A stretch of 11,076 nucleotides of DNA. It comes from Legionellales bacterium UBA4759. GTDB taxonomy: Bacteria > Pseudomonadota > Gammaproteobacteria > Legionellales > Legionellaceae. Shown piece by piece: positions 1 through 7,178 of this stretch (positions are counted from its first letter, which is position 1; every line of letters begins with the position of its first letter). Both the position numbers and the translations under genes were made by a program. Location of the stretch: positions 1-11,076 of the forward strand of contig DHHZ01000108.1 of the NCBI GenBank assembly GCA_002403515.1, in the 5' to 3' direction. The notes under the pieces are model-generated. The model was not told the DNA's origin and ran no database searches. It saw only the letters and a program-made list of their open reading frames with translations.

Positions 1-1322
1 GCTGCATGATGAACAAATAAACTTTGTGCTGCAGAAGTGACTTTAGAGTTGACGACATGAATATTTCCAAACTCTTGCGCAAGATTGCATGCACTGGCAT
101 AAGTACTACTGAGTTTTTCTGCAACAGTCACCATAATTACTTTTTCATGACGTTGCGATAGTTCTCTGAATTTATTTTGTATCTGCAATGGGTTTGGTGC
201 AGATGTTGTAGGGTATTGCTGATTTTTTTGAATACTATGGTAGAAATTATCAGCATCGATGGTGTAAGGATCTAACAAGTGATGTTCATTAAAATGAATA
301 TTGATTGGCAACAAATGTATTTGATGTTGATCGCGAATTTCAATAGGTAAATCAGCGCTTGAATCTGTTAATAAAGCAACAGCTCTTTTCTTGCAGATAT
401 GACATTCAAATTGTCTTTGCATGTCATCGACTTTGGGATTAGCCACACGCCCCATCGCTTGTAACTTTTGAAAAACTTTTTCTGGGTGATTGGTGTGAAT
501 ATGGAAGCGTTGTAAATGTTGATGTCCAGTCACCACAATACTATCGCCAAATTGGGTTAACAAGGTCTGCAATTGCGCTGGAGAGATGTGGGCATCTCTT
601 AACAAAGCTTCTGTACAAAAACGATTGGTTGGCGCGTCACCACTAAAATCATGGTCTTGGGCTGGAACTTCAAAGTGTTCTACAGACTGAGCGTGATAAG
701 TAAATGTTGGATTGTCTTCTGACAGTGCTTTGGTGAAGCCTTCAATGAAATGATAGAAGCCTAAAGCCCCTGCATCAAGAACTTTCTCAGAATTCTTATG
801 GGTATACTGACAATGCTGATGTAGGGCATCTTTTAAAGGATTTAAAATTTCATGACATAAGGTCTTGAAATTGGTAAGGTCTTTGGATTTACTTTCTACC
901 AATTTTGCCCAGTTTTCGACAACAGTCAGTAATGTGCCTTCCATGGGGTTCATTAAACTTGAACGTACTTGTGCCGAAGCATTTTTTAACATTTCGGCAA
1001 AATGATGGGTGTTTAAAGTTTTCGAACCTTCGTGAGCTTGAAATAGACCATTAAAAAAAGATGAAAACATCATGCCGGAATTACCTCGTGCACCCATGAT
1101 GCTCGCATTAGCAACTGATTCTAAAGTTTTTTCAACGGTGGGTTGCTCTTTGGCGTTTTCAATAATGGCTGCAGCAGTTGCTGCCATATTATCACCAGTA
1201 TCACCATCGGCAACTGGAAAAAAATTAATTTCATTCAATTTTTTTCGGGCCTGTTTTAAATTCTCACAACCAGAAAGAATGGCTTGTAATAAACGTTGAG
1301 GAGTTAGCTGTTGAAATTCCAT
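1..1322 (-). CDS. DhaL-DegV fusion protein (FakA/FakB-like fatty acid kinase), 3' end cut by window edge
   Basis: Reading back from ATG at 1322 gives 440 residues with no stop, so the C-terminus lies outside the window. Residues 1 to about 205 are a DhaL/DAK2 kinase domain: NFFPVADGDTGDNM at 33-46 carries the Asp cluster (39, 41, 44) that binds Mg-ATP, followed by GARGNSG (77-83), NPMEGTLLTV (125-134) and VLDAGALGF (181-189). Residues about 210-310 resemble the FakA middle domain, with NRFC (Cys236) and RFHIHT (His274, His276) in the right order for its metal site. From about 313 a DegV domain starts: LTDSSADLP (318-326), TTSAP (372-376), and a Ser-Ser-Thr-Tyr motif near 405. In Firmicutes FakA phosphorylates a fatty acid held by a separate DegV protein, FakB; here both are on one chain. 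Fatty acid as the substrate is inferred. The Shine-Dalgarno is weak. The gene is the first on its strand and diverges from DUF2177. Confidence 0.9.
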   Translation of the reverse strand, partial: MEFQQLTPQRLLQAILSGCENLKQARKKLNEINFFPVADGDTGDNMAATAAAIIENAKEQPTVEKTLESVANASIMGARGNSGMMFSSFFNGLFQAHEGSKTLNTHHFAEMLKNASAQVRSSLMNPMEGTLLTVVENWAKLVESKSKDLTNFKTLCHEILNPLKDALHQHCQYTHKNSEKVLDAGALGFYHFIEGFTKALSEDNPTFTYHAQSVEHFEVPAQDHDFSGDAPTNRFCTEALLRDAHISPAQLQTLLTQFGDSIVVTGHQHLQRFHIHTNHPEKVFQKLQAMGRVANPKVDDMQRQFECHICKKRAVALLTDSSADLPIEIRDQHQIHLLPINIHFNEHHLLDPYTIDADNFYHSIQKNQQYPTTSAPNPLQIQNKFRELSQRHEKVIMVTVAEKLSSTYASACNLAQEFGNIHVVNSKVTSAAQSLFVHHA

Positions 1323-1476
1323 AAAAATATTGAATTCTTAAAAAACATAATCATAGCGTTTTTTTTAAGTTTCTTCACCCCTTAATCATTGAATTTTTAA
1401 AAAAACTTTGTGATGATTGAAGAAAATATTATTTTTTTGCGCAATTTTATAACTAATGCAGGCAATAGGAGGACGA
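1323..1476. promoter_or_regulatory. Divergent intergenic region between the DhaL-DegV and DUF2177 genes
   Basis: This AT-rich spacer must hold both divergent promoters. On the minus strand TATGAT (complement of 1350-1355) is a fair -10 box for the DhaL-DegV gene, but no good -35 is seen. On the plus side no strong promoter stands out. Two near-identical 9-mers, ATCATTGAA (1385-1393) and ATGATTGAA (1413-1421), lie 28 bases apart. They also include an inverted pair AATCAT (1384-1389) / ATGATT (1413-1418). These could be an operator but may be chance in AT-rich DNA. Confidence 0.4.
1467..1472 (+). promoter_or_regulatory. Strong ribosome binding site for DUF2177
   Basis: A perfect AGGAGG lies four bases before ATG 1477. 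It falls inside the reading frame if the upstream ATG at 1456 is used, so it selects 1477 as the true start. It is the strongest Shine-Dalgarno sequence noticed in the window; most other genes here have weak ones. Confidence 0.75.
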
Positions 1477-1875
1477 ATGTTGCAATATCTATTAAGCATG
1501 ATAGTGATGATGTTATTGGATGGAATTTGGCTTGGATTTATAGCGAAATCTTATTATTACCAAGCTTATGGACATATTCTTCGATTGGAAAATGATCAAT
1601 TACAACCCATTTGGTGGGCGGCATTTTTAGTCTATGTATTATTGGTTTTTGGGGTGAATTTTTATGGTTTATCTTATGCCAAAGAATCAATTTTTACTGC
1701 CGTATGGCGCTCTGCGCTTTTTGGGTTAGTGGTTTATGGCGTTTATGACTTCACTTGTTTGTCTTTATTTAAGAGTTGGCCCATTGGCATGACATTGATT
1801 GATTGGATTTGGGGTGGGGTGTTATGTGGACTAACCAGTTATTTGGTGTTGATGTTGTCAACCCTAAGATACTAA
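1477..1875 (+). CDS. DUF2177 family small membrane protein
   Basis: This 132-residue, very hydrophobic protein has about four membrane helices (roughly residues 2-23, 45-65, 72-95 and 108-130). Family hallmarks are DGIWLG in helix 1, YGVYDFTCLSLFKSWP around 87-102, and IDWIWGG at the start of helix 4. It should sit in the inner membrane. The family has no established function that I know of, so none is assigned. The start at 1477 is chosen over ATG 1456 because AGGAGG lies just before it and because family members begin close to the first helix. The gene stands alone on its strand. Its TAA stop (1873-1875) lies past the stop of the convergent TauE/SafE gene, so the two coding regions overlap by 12 bases. 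Confidence 0.85.
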   Translation: MLQYLLSMIVMMLLDGIWLGFIAKSYYYQAYGHILRLENDQLQPIWWAAFLVYVLLVFGVNFYGLSYAKESIFTAVWRSALFGLVVYGVYDFTCLSLFKSWPIGMTLIDWIWGGVLCGLTSYLVLMLSTLRY

Positions 1876-2631
1876 CATTTCTACAGAGACGAAAAATAGA
1901 AATACCGCAAATATTTTAGTCAGCCAATCTGAAGACATACTTCTTCCCAATTTAGAACCCATCGGTATAAATATGGCGCTGGTGATAGCAGTAGGTATCA
2001 CCACTTGCCAGTCAATTAGAAAATAATCTGAAGTTAAATTTAAGCTTAAATTGGCTATTAGGCTGATAGGGATAGCTAAAAATATGGACGTGGCGATGGC
2101 TTTTTTGGTTTCAATGCCAATCTGAATGAAAAAAGGGACCATAATGATACCGCCTGCCACCCCAAAAAGTGCATTCAAAATGCCAATAAGAATGGCTACA
2201 CCATGAAAAACAATGGGTGATAATGGTTTATTTTTATCACCTGATTTGGATTTGCTTAGAAATAATTTGAAAACTAATACCATTAAAAAAATTGCAAATA
2301 GTTTTTTAAGGATCAGCCCTTGAAAAAAATGACTTAGGCCTGTTCCCATGAAAATACCAATGATTAAACCTGGTAAAAAGCGTTTGACGATGGTGTATTG
2401 GATGAGTTTGAGGCGATAGTTGTTAATTGACGCAATGATAGAGCTCACAAGGATAACTGCCAAAGAACAGCCTACTGCCATATGAAACTGATGTTGAGGC
2501 GGTATTAAATTTTGTAATTTAAAATAATAAAGGTAAAGGGGAACCATGATGGTAGCGCCCCCCAAGCCCAAAAGACCTGCCATAATTCCAGCAATACTTC
2601 CTGCAATAAACAATAAAATGATATTGAACAT
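1864..2631 (-). CDS. TauE/SafE family sulfite/organosulfur anion exporter-like permease
   Basis: The 255-residue protein is an inner-membrane permease of the TauE/SafE (DUF81) family, normal in length. It shows the internal duplication of the family: a glycine-rich motif AGIMAGLLGLGGATIMVP near residues 13-31 is echoed by GILNALFGVAGGIIMVP near 150-166. About eight hydrophobic helices surround a short charged loop at about 125-138. Members export small anions such as sulfite, sulfoacetate or other C2-C3 sulfur compounds; the substrate here cannot be told. The gene is third in the Pcm-like/TolC/TauE operon, starting only five bases after the TolC stop. Its Shine-Dalgarno (AGGAAAG on the minus strand) lies inside the end of tolC, which suggests translational coupling. 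Its 3' end overlaps DUF2177. Confidence 0.9.
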   Translation of the reverse strand: MFNIILLFIAGSIAGIMAGLLGLGGATIMVPLYLYYFKLQNLIPPQHQFHMAVGCSLAVILVSSIIASINNYRLKLIQYTIVKRFLPGLIIGIFMGTGLSHFFQGLILKKLFAIFLMVLVFKLFLSKSKSGDKNKPLSPIVFHGVAILIGILNALFGVAGGIIMVPFFIQIGIETKKAIATSIFLAIPISLIANLSLNLTSDYFLIDWQVVIPTAITSAIFIPMGSKLGRSMSSDWLTKIFAVFLFFVSVEMLVS

Positions 2632-2636
2632 CTCGT

Positions 2637-4112
2637 TTAACTTTCCTGTAGTAAGTGTTGAGGCGCATGTACTGGATGATGGATGATGGTATCTAGGATT
2701 TTTTTTGATTTTGGAGACAATCCTGTAATTCGTTTGGTTTCCAACCAGCTGTTGATTTCTTCCAAGTCCTTCACATTGAGATTGCCTGCTAAATACTTCA
2801 GCTGCAAAATTTGAAGAATCAGGGAATATTGATCACTTGTATATTGAACTTGGGTTTGAAAGTATTGTTGCTGAGCGTATAAAACATCGGTAATGGTTTT
2901 GGTCCCAACTTGATATTGCTCTTGGATACTCTCCAAGGATACACGTTGAGATTCCAGTGATTGTCTATCAGCTTTTACTTTTTCAATATCGCTAGCGATG
3001 GTATGAAAGGTAATTTGAGTATTGGCAATAAGCTCTCTTTTTACACTTTCTAATTGATTGCTGTAATTTTGGAACTGATATTCTGCCTCTCTTGTTTTAG
3101 CGACCACTAAACCACCTTGGAAGATGGGCAATGACATGTTAAATCCTGTTGTGGCGTTTCTTTGCATTTGAGGTACGAAAATATTGTTAAAAAATTGATT
3201 TACATTGGTAATAGGGCTTGTGGTGGCTCCGTAGGGGGTGACTTGGTTATGGATTTCTGTGAAGTTCCCATAAACATTAAAGCTTGGCAAGTGCCCGGAA
3301 AATTGAGTTTTGATATTTTGTCTAGATGCTTCTAGATAAAATTTAGCAGCTGTTAATTTGTAGTTTTGTTTTAAACTGGTTGTAACCCAGGTTTCGGGGT
3401 TCATTGGTTCAGGATAAATCAAAGGAATTTTTTTATTTTTCAATGGTGAGACTTTCTCATAACTCTGGTTCGTGAGTTTGGTTAAATTCTGCTGAGCAGT
3501 GATGATATTATTTTGTGCTGCAATCACCGTGGCACAAGATTGGTCGTAAGCAGCCTTGGCTTGATAGACGGTGGTAATCGGGTCTAATCCAACATTGAAA
3601 CGTTCTTGCGCTTGTTCAAGTTGGCGTTTATTGGCTTTTCTTAAAGCACTGGCATTGGTGAGGTTGTCTTGAGCTAATAAAACATCAAAATAAGCTTTGG
3701 AGGTTCTTAGCATTAAACTTTGAGTACTGTCATTGAAATTTGCAAGAGCTGCACGAACATTGGCGCGTGCTTGTTCCAATAAAGACCATAATTTAAGATT
3801 AAACAAAGTTTGAGATGCTTGGGCGCTGAGCTGGTTTTGAGAGTAGGTGCGATTAACATCAAGATTTGTACCAGCCATAACCTCAGTATAAACACGGCCA
3901 ACCAGTCCACTGGCGGTTAATTGAGGTAAAAGTGCGGCGGCTGCTGCAGGAATGGACTGTGATTCTGCCATAAAAACACTATAAGCACTTTTAAAAGAGG
4001 GGTCGCTTTCCAAAGCTTCGTAATAGACTTCTAACAAATCGGTGGAAAAAGCGTTTTGACTGATAATAAATACCAAAACGCTAGATAAAGTTTTGAAAAT
4101 CTTTGATGTCAT
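2637..4112 (-). CDS. tolC: TolC family outer membrane efflux/type I secretion channel
   Basis: The 491-residue precursor has a signal peptide of about 23 residues (likely cleaved after NAFS). The mature start TDLLEVYYEALESDPSF is typical of proteobacterial TolC. The chain shows the two structural repeats of the family: long Gln/Ala-rich helices around 45-240 (NVGLDPITTVYQAKAAYDQ near 172-190) and again in the C-terminal half (YQVGTKTITDVLYAQQQYF near 399-417). The C-terminal tail of about 45 residues is loosely conserved. TolC trimers form the outer membrane and periplasmic channel for type I secretion and RND/MFS/ABC efflux pumps. No inner-membrane pump or adaptor gene is next to it, so it probably serves partners encoded elsewhere. 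It begins 20 bases after the Pcm-like gene with an AGG-containing ribosome site (GTAGGTCAGG directly before ATG), in one operon with it and TauE. Confidence 0.93.
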   Translation of the reverse strand: MTSKIFKTLSSVLVFIISQNAFSTDLLEVYYEALESDPSFKSAYSVFMAESQSIPAAAAALLPQLTASGLVGRVYTEVMAGTNLDVNRTYSQNQLSAQASQTLFNLKLWSLLEQARANVRAALANFNDSTQSLMLRTSKAYFDVLLAQDNLTNASALRKANKRQLEQAQERFNVGLDPITTVYQAKAAYDQSCATVIAAQNNIITAQQNLTKLTNQSYEKVSPLKNKKIPLIYPEPMNPETWVTTSLKQNYKLTAAKFYLEASRQNIKTQFSGHLPSFNVYGNFTEIHNQVTPYGATTSPITNVNQFFNNIFVPQMQRNATTGFNMSLPIFQGGLVVAKTREAEYQFQNYSNQLESVKRELIANTQITFHTIASDIEKVKADRQSLESQRVSLESIQEQYQVGTKTITDVLYAQQQYFQTQVQYTSDQYSLILQILQLKYLAGNLNVKDLEEINSWLETKRITGLSPKSKKILDTIIHHPVHAPQHLLQES

Positions 4113-4132
4113 CCTGACCTACTGCTAAAAAA

Positions 4133-4786
4133 TTAAAATATAAATTTTGAACTTTGATTTGTCTCAATCAATTTGGGTAAATGAGTGGAAAAAACAAATT
4201 CATGTCCTGTTACTTTATGATTGCTCAGATGCAACCATTGTGCATTTTGAACTTCCTCACCAATGGGCGCAAATAGTTTCCCATGGGTCTTGAGACATTT
4301 CCACCAACTTGCAGGGATATTTTCAACTGCACCAGTACAAATAATGGCATCAAATTCAACTTGAATATTTTCGAGTTGGTAAGAGTCCTGAACCATGAGT
4401 TCAACGTTATTCATTTTATTTTTGTTTAAAAGTTTTTTGACGTGGACAATGTGCTCGGCATCTTTATCGACGACGACTACTTTTTGACAAAACTGGCTGA
4501 GTAAGGCTGTTAAATAGGTGTTACCTGAACCAAGTAGTAAAATGGTATCTTCTGGATTGAAGTTTCCAGTTTGTAATATTTTAGCTTCTTCAAGTGGTGT
4601 TAACATGACTTGTTTGTTATCTAAGGGGATATGCATGTCAGCATAGGCAAAATTTTTATAAACTTCAGGTGTAAAGTTTTCCCGGGGATAAGTTTTATAA
4701 AAATCCAGAATCGCTTCATTGGTAATATTATTGGTACGAAGCTGTTGTTTTATCATGTTTACACAGGCAGTGGACTGGCTCATCAT
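4133..4786 (-). CDS. Divergent protein-L-isoaspartate O-methyltransferase (Pcm)-like protein
   Basis: The 217-residue protein aligns along its length with the class of Pcm-like methyltransferases found beside tolC in several gammaproteobacteria. Visible landmarks are RENFTPEVYKNFAYAD (35-50), IPLDNKQVMLTP (53-64), the SAM motif I region ILLLGSGNTYLTALL (82-96), an acidic strand end VVVD (104-107) and DAIICTGAVENIP (146-158). Two things are unusual. The catalytic-loop consensus of true Pcm (roughly GQTIS.P) is here KQVMLTP, and the glycine-rich SAM loop, normally E-x-G-T-G-S-G-Y, is L-L-G-S-G-N-T-Y, losing the acidic residue and the last glycine. Isoaspartate repair is therefore doubtful; it may be a different methyltransferase or a non-catalytic relative. 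Two adjacent Met codons (4786 and 4783) leave the start uncertain by one residue. It is first in the operon with tolC and the TauE/SafE gene. Confidence 0.82.
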   Translation of the reverse strand: MMSQSTACVNMIKQQLRTNNITNEAILDFYKTYPRENFTPEVYKNFAYADMHIPLDNKQVMLTPLEEAKILQTGNFNPEDTILLLGSGNTYLTALLSQFCQKVVVVDKDAEHIVHVKKLLNKNKMNNVELMVQDSYQLENIQVEFDAIICTGAVENIPASWWKCLKTHGKLFAPIGEEVQNAQWLHLSNHKVTGHEFVFSTHLPKLIETNQSSKFIF

Positions 4787-4825
4787 TCAACAAATTCTCT
4801 TATTAAGGTGTATAAAAATACTGAG

Positions 4826-4854
4826 ATTATACGCTTATTTTTTTTGATATTCTA
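4826..4854 (-). promoter_or_regulatory. Putative promoter of the Pcm-like/tolC/TauE operon
   Basis: The complement of 4826-4831 is a perfect TATAAT. Seventeen bases further upstream is TAGAAT (complement of 4849-4854), a weak -35 with three of six consensus bases. The predicted transcript would start near 4819, giving a leader of about 33 bases before ATG 4786. The weak -35 overlaps a 10-bp palindrome, which could mean the promoter is regulated. Confidence 0.5.
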
Positions 4855-4858
4855 GAAT
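4849..4858. repeat. Perfect 10-bp palindrome ATTCTAGAAT
   Basis: ATTCTAGAAT is self-complementary and lies over the predicted -35 of the minus-strand operon, in the spacer shared with kbl. It could be a half-size operator for a dimeric regulator. A 10-bp palindrome in AT-rich DNA can also arise by chance. Confidence 0.3.
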
Positions 4859-4895
4859 GACTTTCAAAAATATCCATAGTTTGTTTTTTTAAAAT

Positions 4896-4925
4896 TTGTT
4901 ATTCTTTTTTTTCCGTATTTATAAG
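4896..4925 (+). promoter_or_regulatory. Possible promoter of the kbl operon
   Basis: TTGTTA (4896-4901) and TATAAG (4920-4925) are separated by 18 bases and match the sigma-70 consensus at four and five of six positions. The transcript would start about six bases before ATG 4938, leaving almost no leader. This fits the absence of a clear Shine-Dalgarno there, but another promoter within the T-rich spacer is equally possible. Confidence 0.3.
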
Positions 4926-4937
4926 AATAACAAGACT

Positions 4938-6122
4938 ATGGATAAAGAATTTATTTTACATCTCAAAGCCTCTTTAGAGGATATTAAACAACAAGGACTT
5001 CTCAAGCCTGAAAGAGTCATTGAAAGTGCCCAACAGGCTAATATTGTTGTGAAAAATCAAGAGGTCATTAATCTATGTGCCAATAATTATCTAGGCTTGG
5101 CCAATCATCCTTTTTTAATAGAACAAGCTCATCAAGCACTTGATGAGTATGGCTATGGTATGGCATCGGTGCGTTTTATATGTGGAACGCAAATACCACA
5201 TAAGAATTTAGAGCATGCCATTAGCGAATTTTTAAGAAAAGACGATACCATTTTATATTCCTCGTGCTTTGATGCCAATGGCGGATTATTTGAAACCCTC
5301 TTGTCTGAAGAAGATGCAGTCATTAGTGATGCACTTAATCATGCCAGTATTATCGATGGTATACGGTTGTGTAAAGCCAAACGCTTTCGTTATGCCAATA
5401 ATAACATGCTTGAATTAGAAAAATGTCTTCAAGAAGCCAAAGATGCTCGATTTCGTTTAATCGCAACCGATGGTGTATTTTCCATGGATGGGACATTTGC
5501 TAATCTGCCTGCCATTTGTGAGTTGGCTGAAAAATACAAAGCCATTGTCATGGTGGATGATTCACATGCTGTAGGGTTTATTGGTGAAAATGGCCGAGGA
5601 ACGCCTAGTTTGTTTGGTGTTGAAGATAAAGTCGACATTATTACAGGAACCTTAGGTAAAGCACTTGGTGGTGCATCAGGTGGTTATATTTCGGGACATC
5701 AAGCTGTGATTGATTGGTTAAAACAGCGTTCAAGACCCTATCTTTTTTCCAATTCGCTTGCGCCTATGATAGCACAAACCAGTTATCAGGTATTAAATTG
5801 GCTGCAACGACATCCAGAATTACAAAAAACATTAGAAGATAACACTTCATTTTTTAGACAAGGTCTTACTGAATTAGGGTTTAATTTATTACCTGGTCAT
5901 CATCCCATTATTCCAGTGATGCTTGGCGATGCTGTTTTAGCGCAGGAAATGGCTCAGCAGCTTTTATCTAAAGGAATTTATGTGATTGGTTTCTCATACC
6001 CTGTGGTACCACATGGTCAAGCGAGAATTCGTACCCAGATGTCTGCCGGATTAACTCGGGCGCAACTTGAGAGAGCATTAAATGCTTTCCAAGAGGTTGG
6101 TCGTAGTTTAAATATTATTTGA
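4938..6122 (+). CDS. kbl: 2-amino-3-ketobutyrate CoA ligase (glycine C-acetyltransferase)
   Basis: Kbl is a cytoplasmic PLP enzyme of the alpha-oxoamine synthase family. It splits 2-amino-3-ketobutyrate with CoA into glycine and acetyl-CoA, the second step of threonine catabolism. The 394-residue product is close to the E. coli length (398). Visible hallmarks are NLCANNYLGLANHP (45-58), the PLP-stacking His135 in DALNHASIIDG, VDDSHAVGFIG (206-216) with the PLP-binding Asp207 and His210, and the Schiff-base Lys241 in TGTLGKALGG. The start at 4938 (MDKEF) is chosen because homologues begin there; the frame is open back to a TTG in a T-rich run at 4896, which would add an implausible MLFFFF leader. 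It is the first gene of a four-gene operon, and tdh follows after 13 bases. No key residue is missing. Confidence 0.97.
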   Translation: MDKEFILHLKASLEDIKQQGLLKPERVIESAQQANIVVKNQEVINLCANNYLGLANHPFLIEQAHQALDEYGYGMASVRFICGTQIPHKNLEHAISEFLRKDDTILYSSCFDANGGLFETLLSEEDAVISDALNHASIIDGIRLCKAKRFRYANNNMLELEKCLQEAKDARFRLIATDGVFSMDGTFANLPAICELAEKYKAIVMVDDSHAVGFIGENGRGTPSLFGVEDKVDIITGTLGKALGGASGGYISGHQAVIDWLKQRSRPYLFSNSLAPMIAQTSYQVLNWLQRHPELQKTLEDNTSFFRQGLTELGFNLLPGHHPIIPVMLGDAVLAQEMAQQLLSKGIYVIGFSYPVVPHGQARIRTQMSAGLTRAQLERALNAFQEVGRSLNII

Positions 6123-6135
6123 TAATGGATGTTCG

Positions 6136-7167
6136 ATGAAAGCTTTAGTCAAAAAATTACCTCAAGCAGGTATATGGTTAGAAGAAGTTGAAAAACCCAG
6201 TTATGGAAAAAATGATGTATTAATTCAAGTCGAAAAAACAGCGATTTGTGGCACAGACATGCATATTTATCATTGGGATGAATGGGCGCAATTGACCATT
6301 CCTGTACCGATGATAGTTGGACATGAGTTCTATGGACGTGTTGTTGAAATGGGCGAGGATGTGCAAGGTATTTCCATTGGGCAACGCGTGTCTGGAGAAG
6401 GTCATATTGTTTGTGGAACCTGTAAGTTTTGTCGCACAGGTCAAGCGCATCTTTGTCCAGCTACTTCTGGCGTGGGTGTCAATCGAACCGGTGCATTTGC
6501 GCAATACCTCTGTATTCCTAAAGAAAATGTAATTTTATTGCCTGATAACATATCCGATGATTATGCATCTATTTTAGATCCCTTAGGTAATGCAACACAT
6601 ACCGCTTTAAGTTTTGATTTATTAGGTGAAGATGTTTTGATTACTGGCGCAGGCCCTATTGGATTAATGGCCGTGGCGGTTGCAAAGTTTGCCGGCGCAA
6701 GAAAGGTGGTCATTACCGATATTAACCGTTATCGACTTGATTTGGCTAAAAAAATGGGCGCAGATGGTACAGTTTATCTGCCTCATCAAAATCTTTTTGA
6801 TACCATGAAAGAATTGGATATTGCCCAAGGATTTGGCGTAGGTTTAGAGATGTCAGGCCATCCTTCAGCACTAAGTCAAATGATAAATGCCTTGGAACAT
6901 GGTGGAGGTCTGGCTCTTTTAGGGATCCCACCCAAACAAACCGCCATTGATTGGCATCAGGTGATTTTTAAATGTTTAAGAATCCAAGGTATTTATGGTC
7001 GAAAAATGTATAGCACCTGGTATAAAATGATGGCTATGTTACAATCTGGTCTTGATTTAAGTCCAATTATTACACATGAATATTCAGTGTTGGATTATGA
7101 GAAAGCCTTTGAGACGATGGCGTCCGGGCAAAGCGCAAAAGTTATACTAGACTGGCGCGGTATTTAG
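6136..7167 (+). CDS. tdh: L-threonine 3-dehydrogenase
   Basis: Tdh is a zinc-dependent medium-chain dehydrogenase that oxidises L-threonine with NAD+ to 2-amino-3-ketobutyrate, the substrate of the Kbl encoded just upstream. The 343-residue protein matches E. coli Tdh nearly end to end. Catalytic zinc ligands are visible as Cys38 (AICGTD), His63 and Glu64 (VGHE). The structural zinc site is Cys93, Cys96, Cys99 and Cys107. The Rossmann loop GAGPIG is at 171-176, and VVITD after it gives the Asp expected for NAD binding. The GLEMSG, GIPP and IYGR motifs of the family follow, and the protein ends in QSAKVILDW. A GGA ribosome site lies six bases before ATG. The gap to ettA is 11 bases. Confidence 0.97.
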   Translation: MKALVKKLPQAGIWLEEVEKPSYGKNDVLIQVEKTAICGTDMHIYHWDEWAQLTIPVPMIVGHEFYGRVVEMGEDVQGISIGQRVSGEGHIVCGTCKFCRTGQAHLCPATSGVGVNRTGAFAQYLCIPKENVILLPDNISDDYASILDPLGNATHTALSFDLLGEDVLITGAGPIGLMAVAVAKFAGARKVVITDINRYRLDLAKKMGADGTVYLPHQNLFDTMKELDIAQGFGVGLEMSGHPSALSQMINALEHGGGLALLGIPPKQTAIDWHQVIFKCLRIQGIYGRKMYSTWYKMMAMLQSGLDLSPIITHEYSVLDYEKAFETMASGQSAKVILDWRGI

Positions 7168-7178
7168 AGGATAAGTTT

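Noticed and set aside
1072..1299. Plus-strand open frame of 75 codons
   Set aside because: It is antisense to the DhaL domain of the minus-strand fusion gene, which has clear conserved motifs.
1456..1476. ATG 1456 as start of the DUF2177 gene
   Set aside because: The AGGAGG ribosome site would lie inside the coding region; ATG 1477 directly follows it and starts at the first membrane helix.
1848..1862. Hairpin GTTGA-loop-TCAAC at the end of DUF2177 as a terminator
   Set aside because: The stem is only five pairs, lies inside the coding region and has no T-run after it.
4896..4937. Upstream extension of kbl to a TTG codon at 4896
   Set aside because: It would add a poly-Phe leader encoded by a T-run, no homologue of Kbl has it, and MDKEF at 4938 aligns with known N-termini.
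6220..6504. Minus-strand open frame of 94 codons inside tdh
   Set aside because: It is antisense to the zinc-binding core of Tdh and resembles no protein I know.
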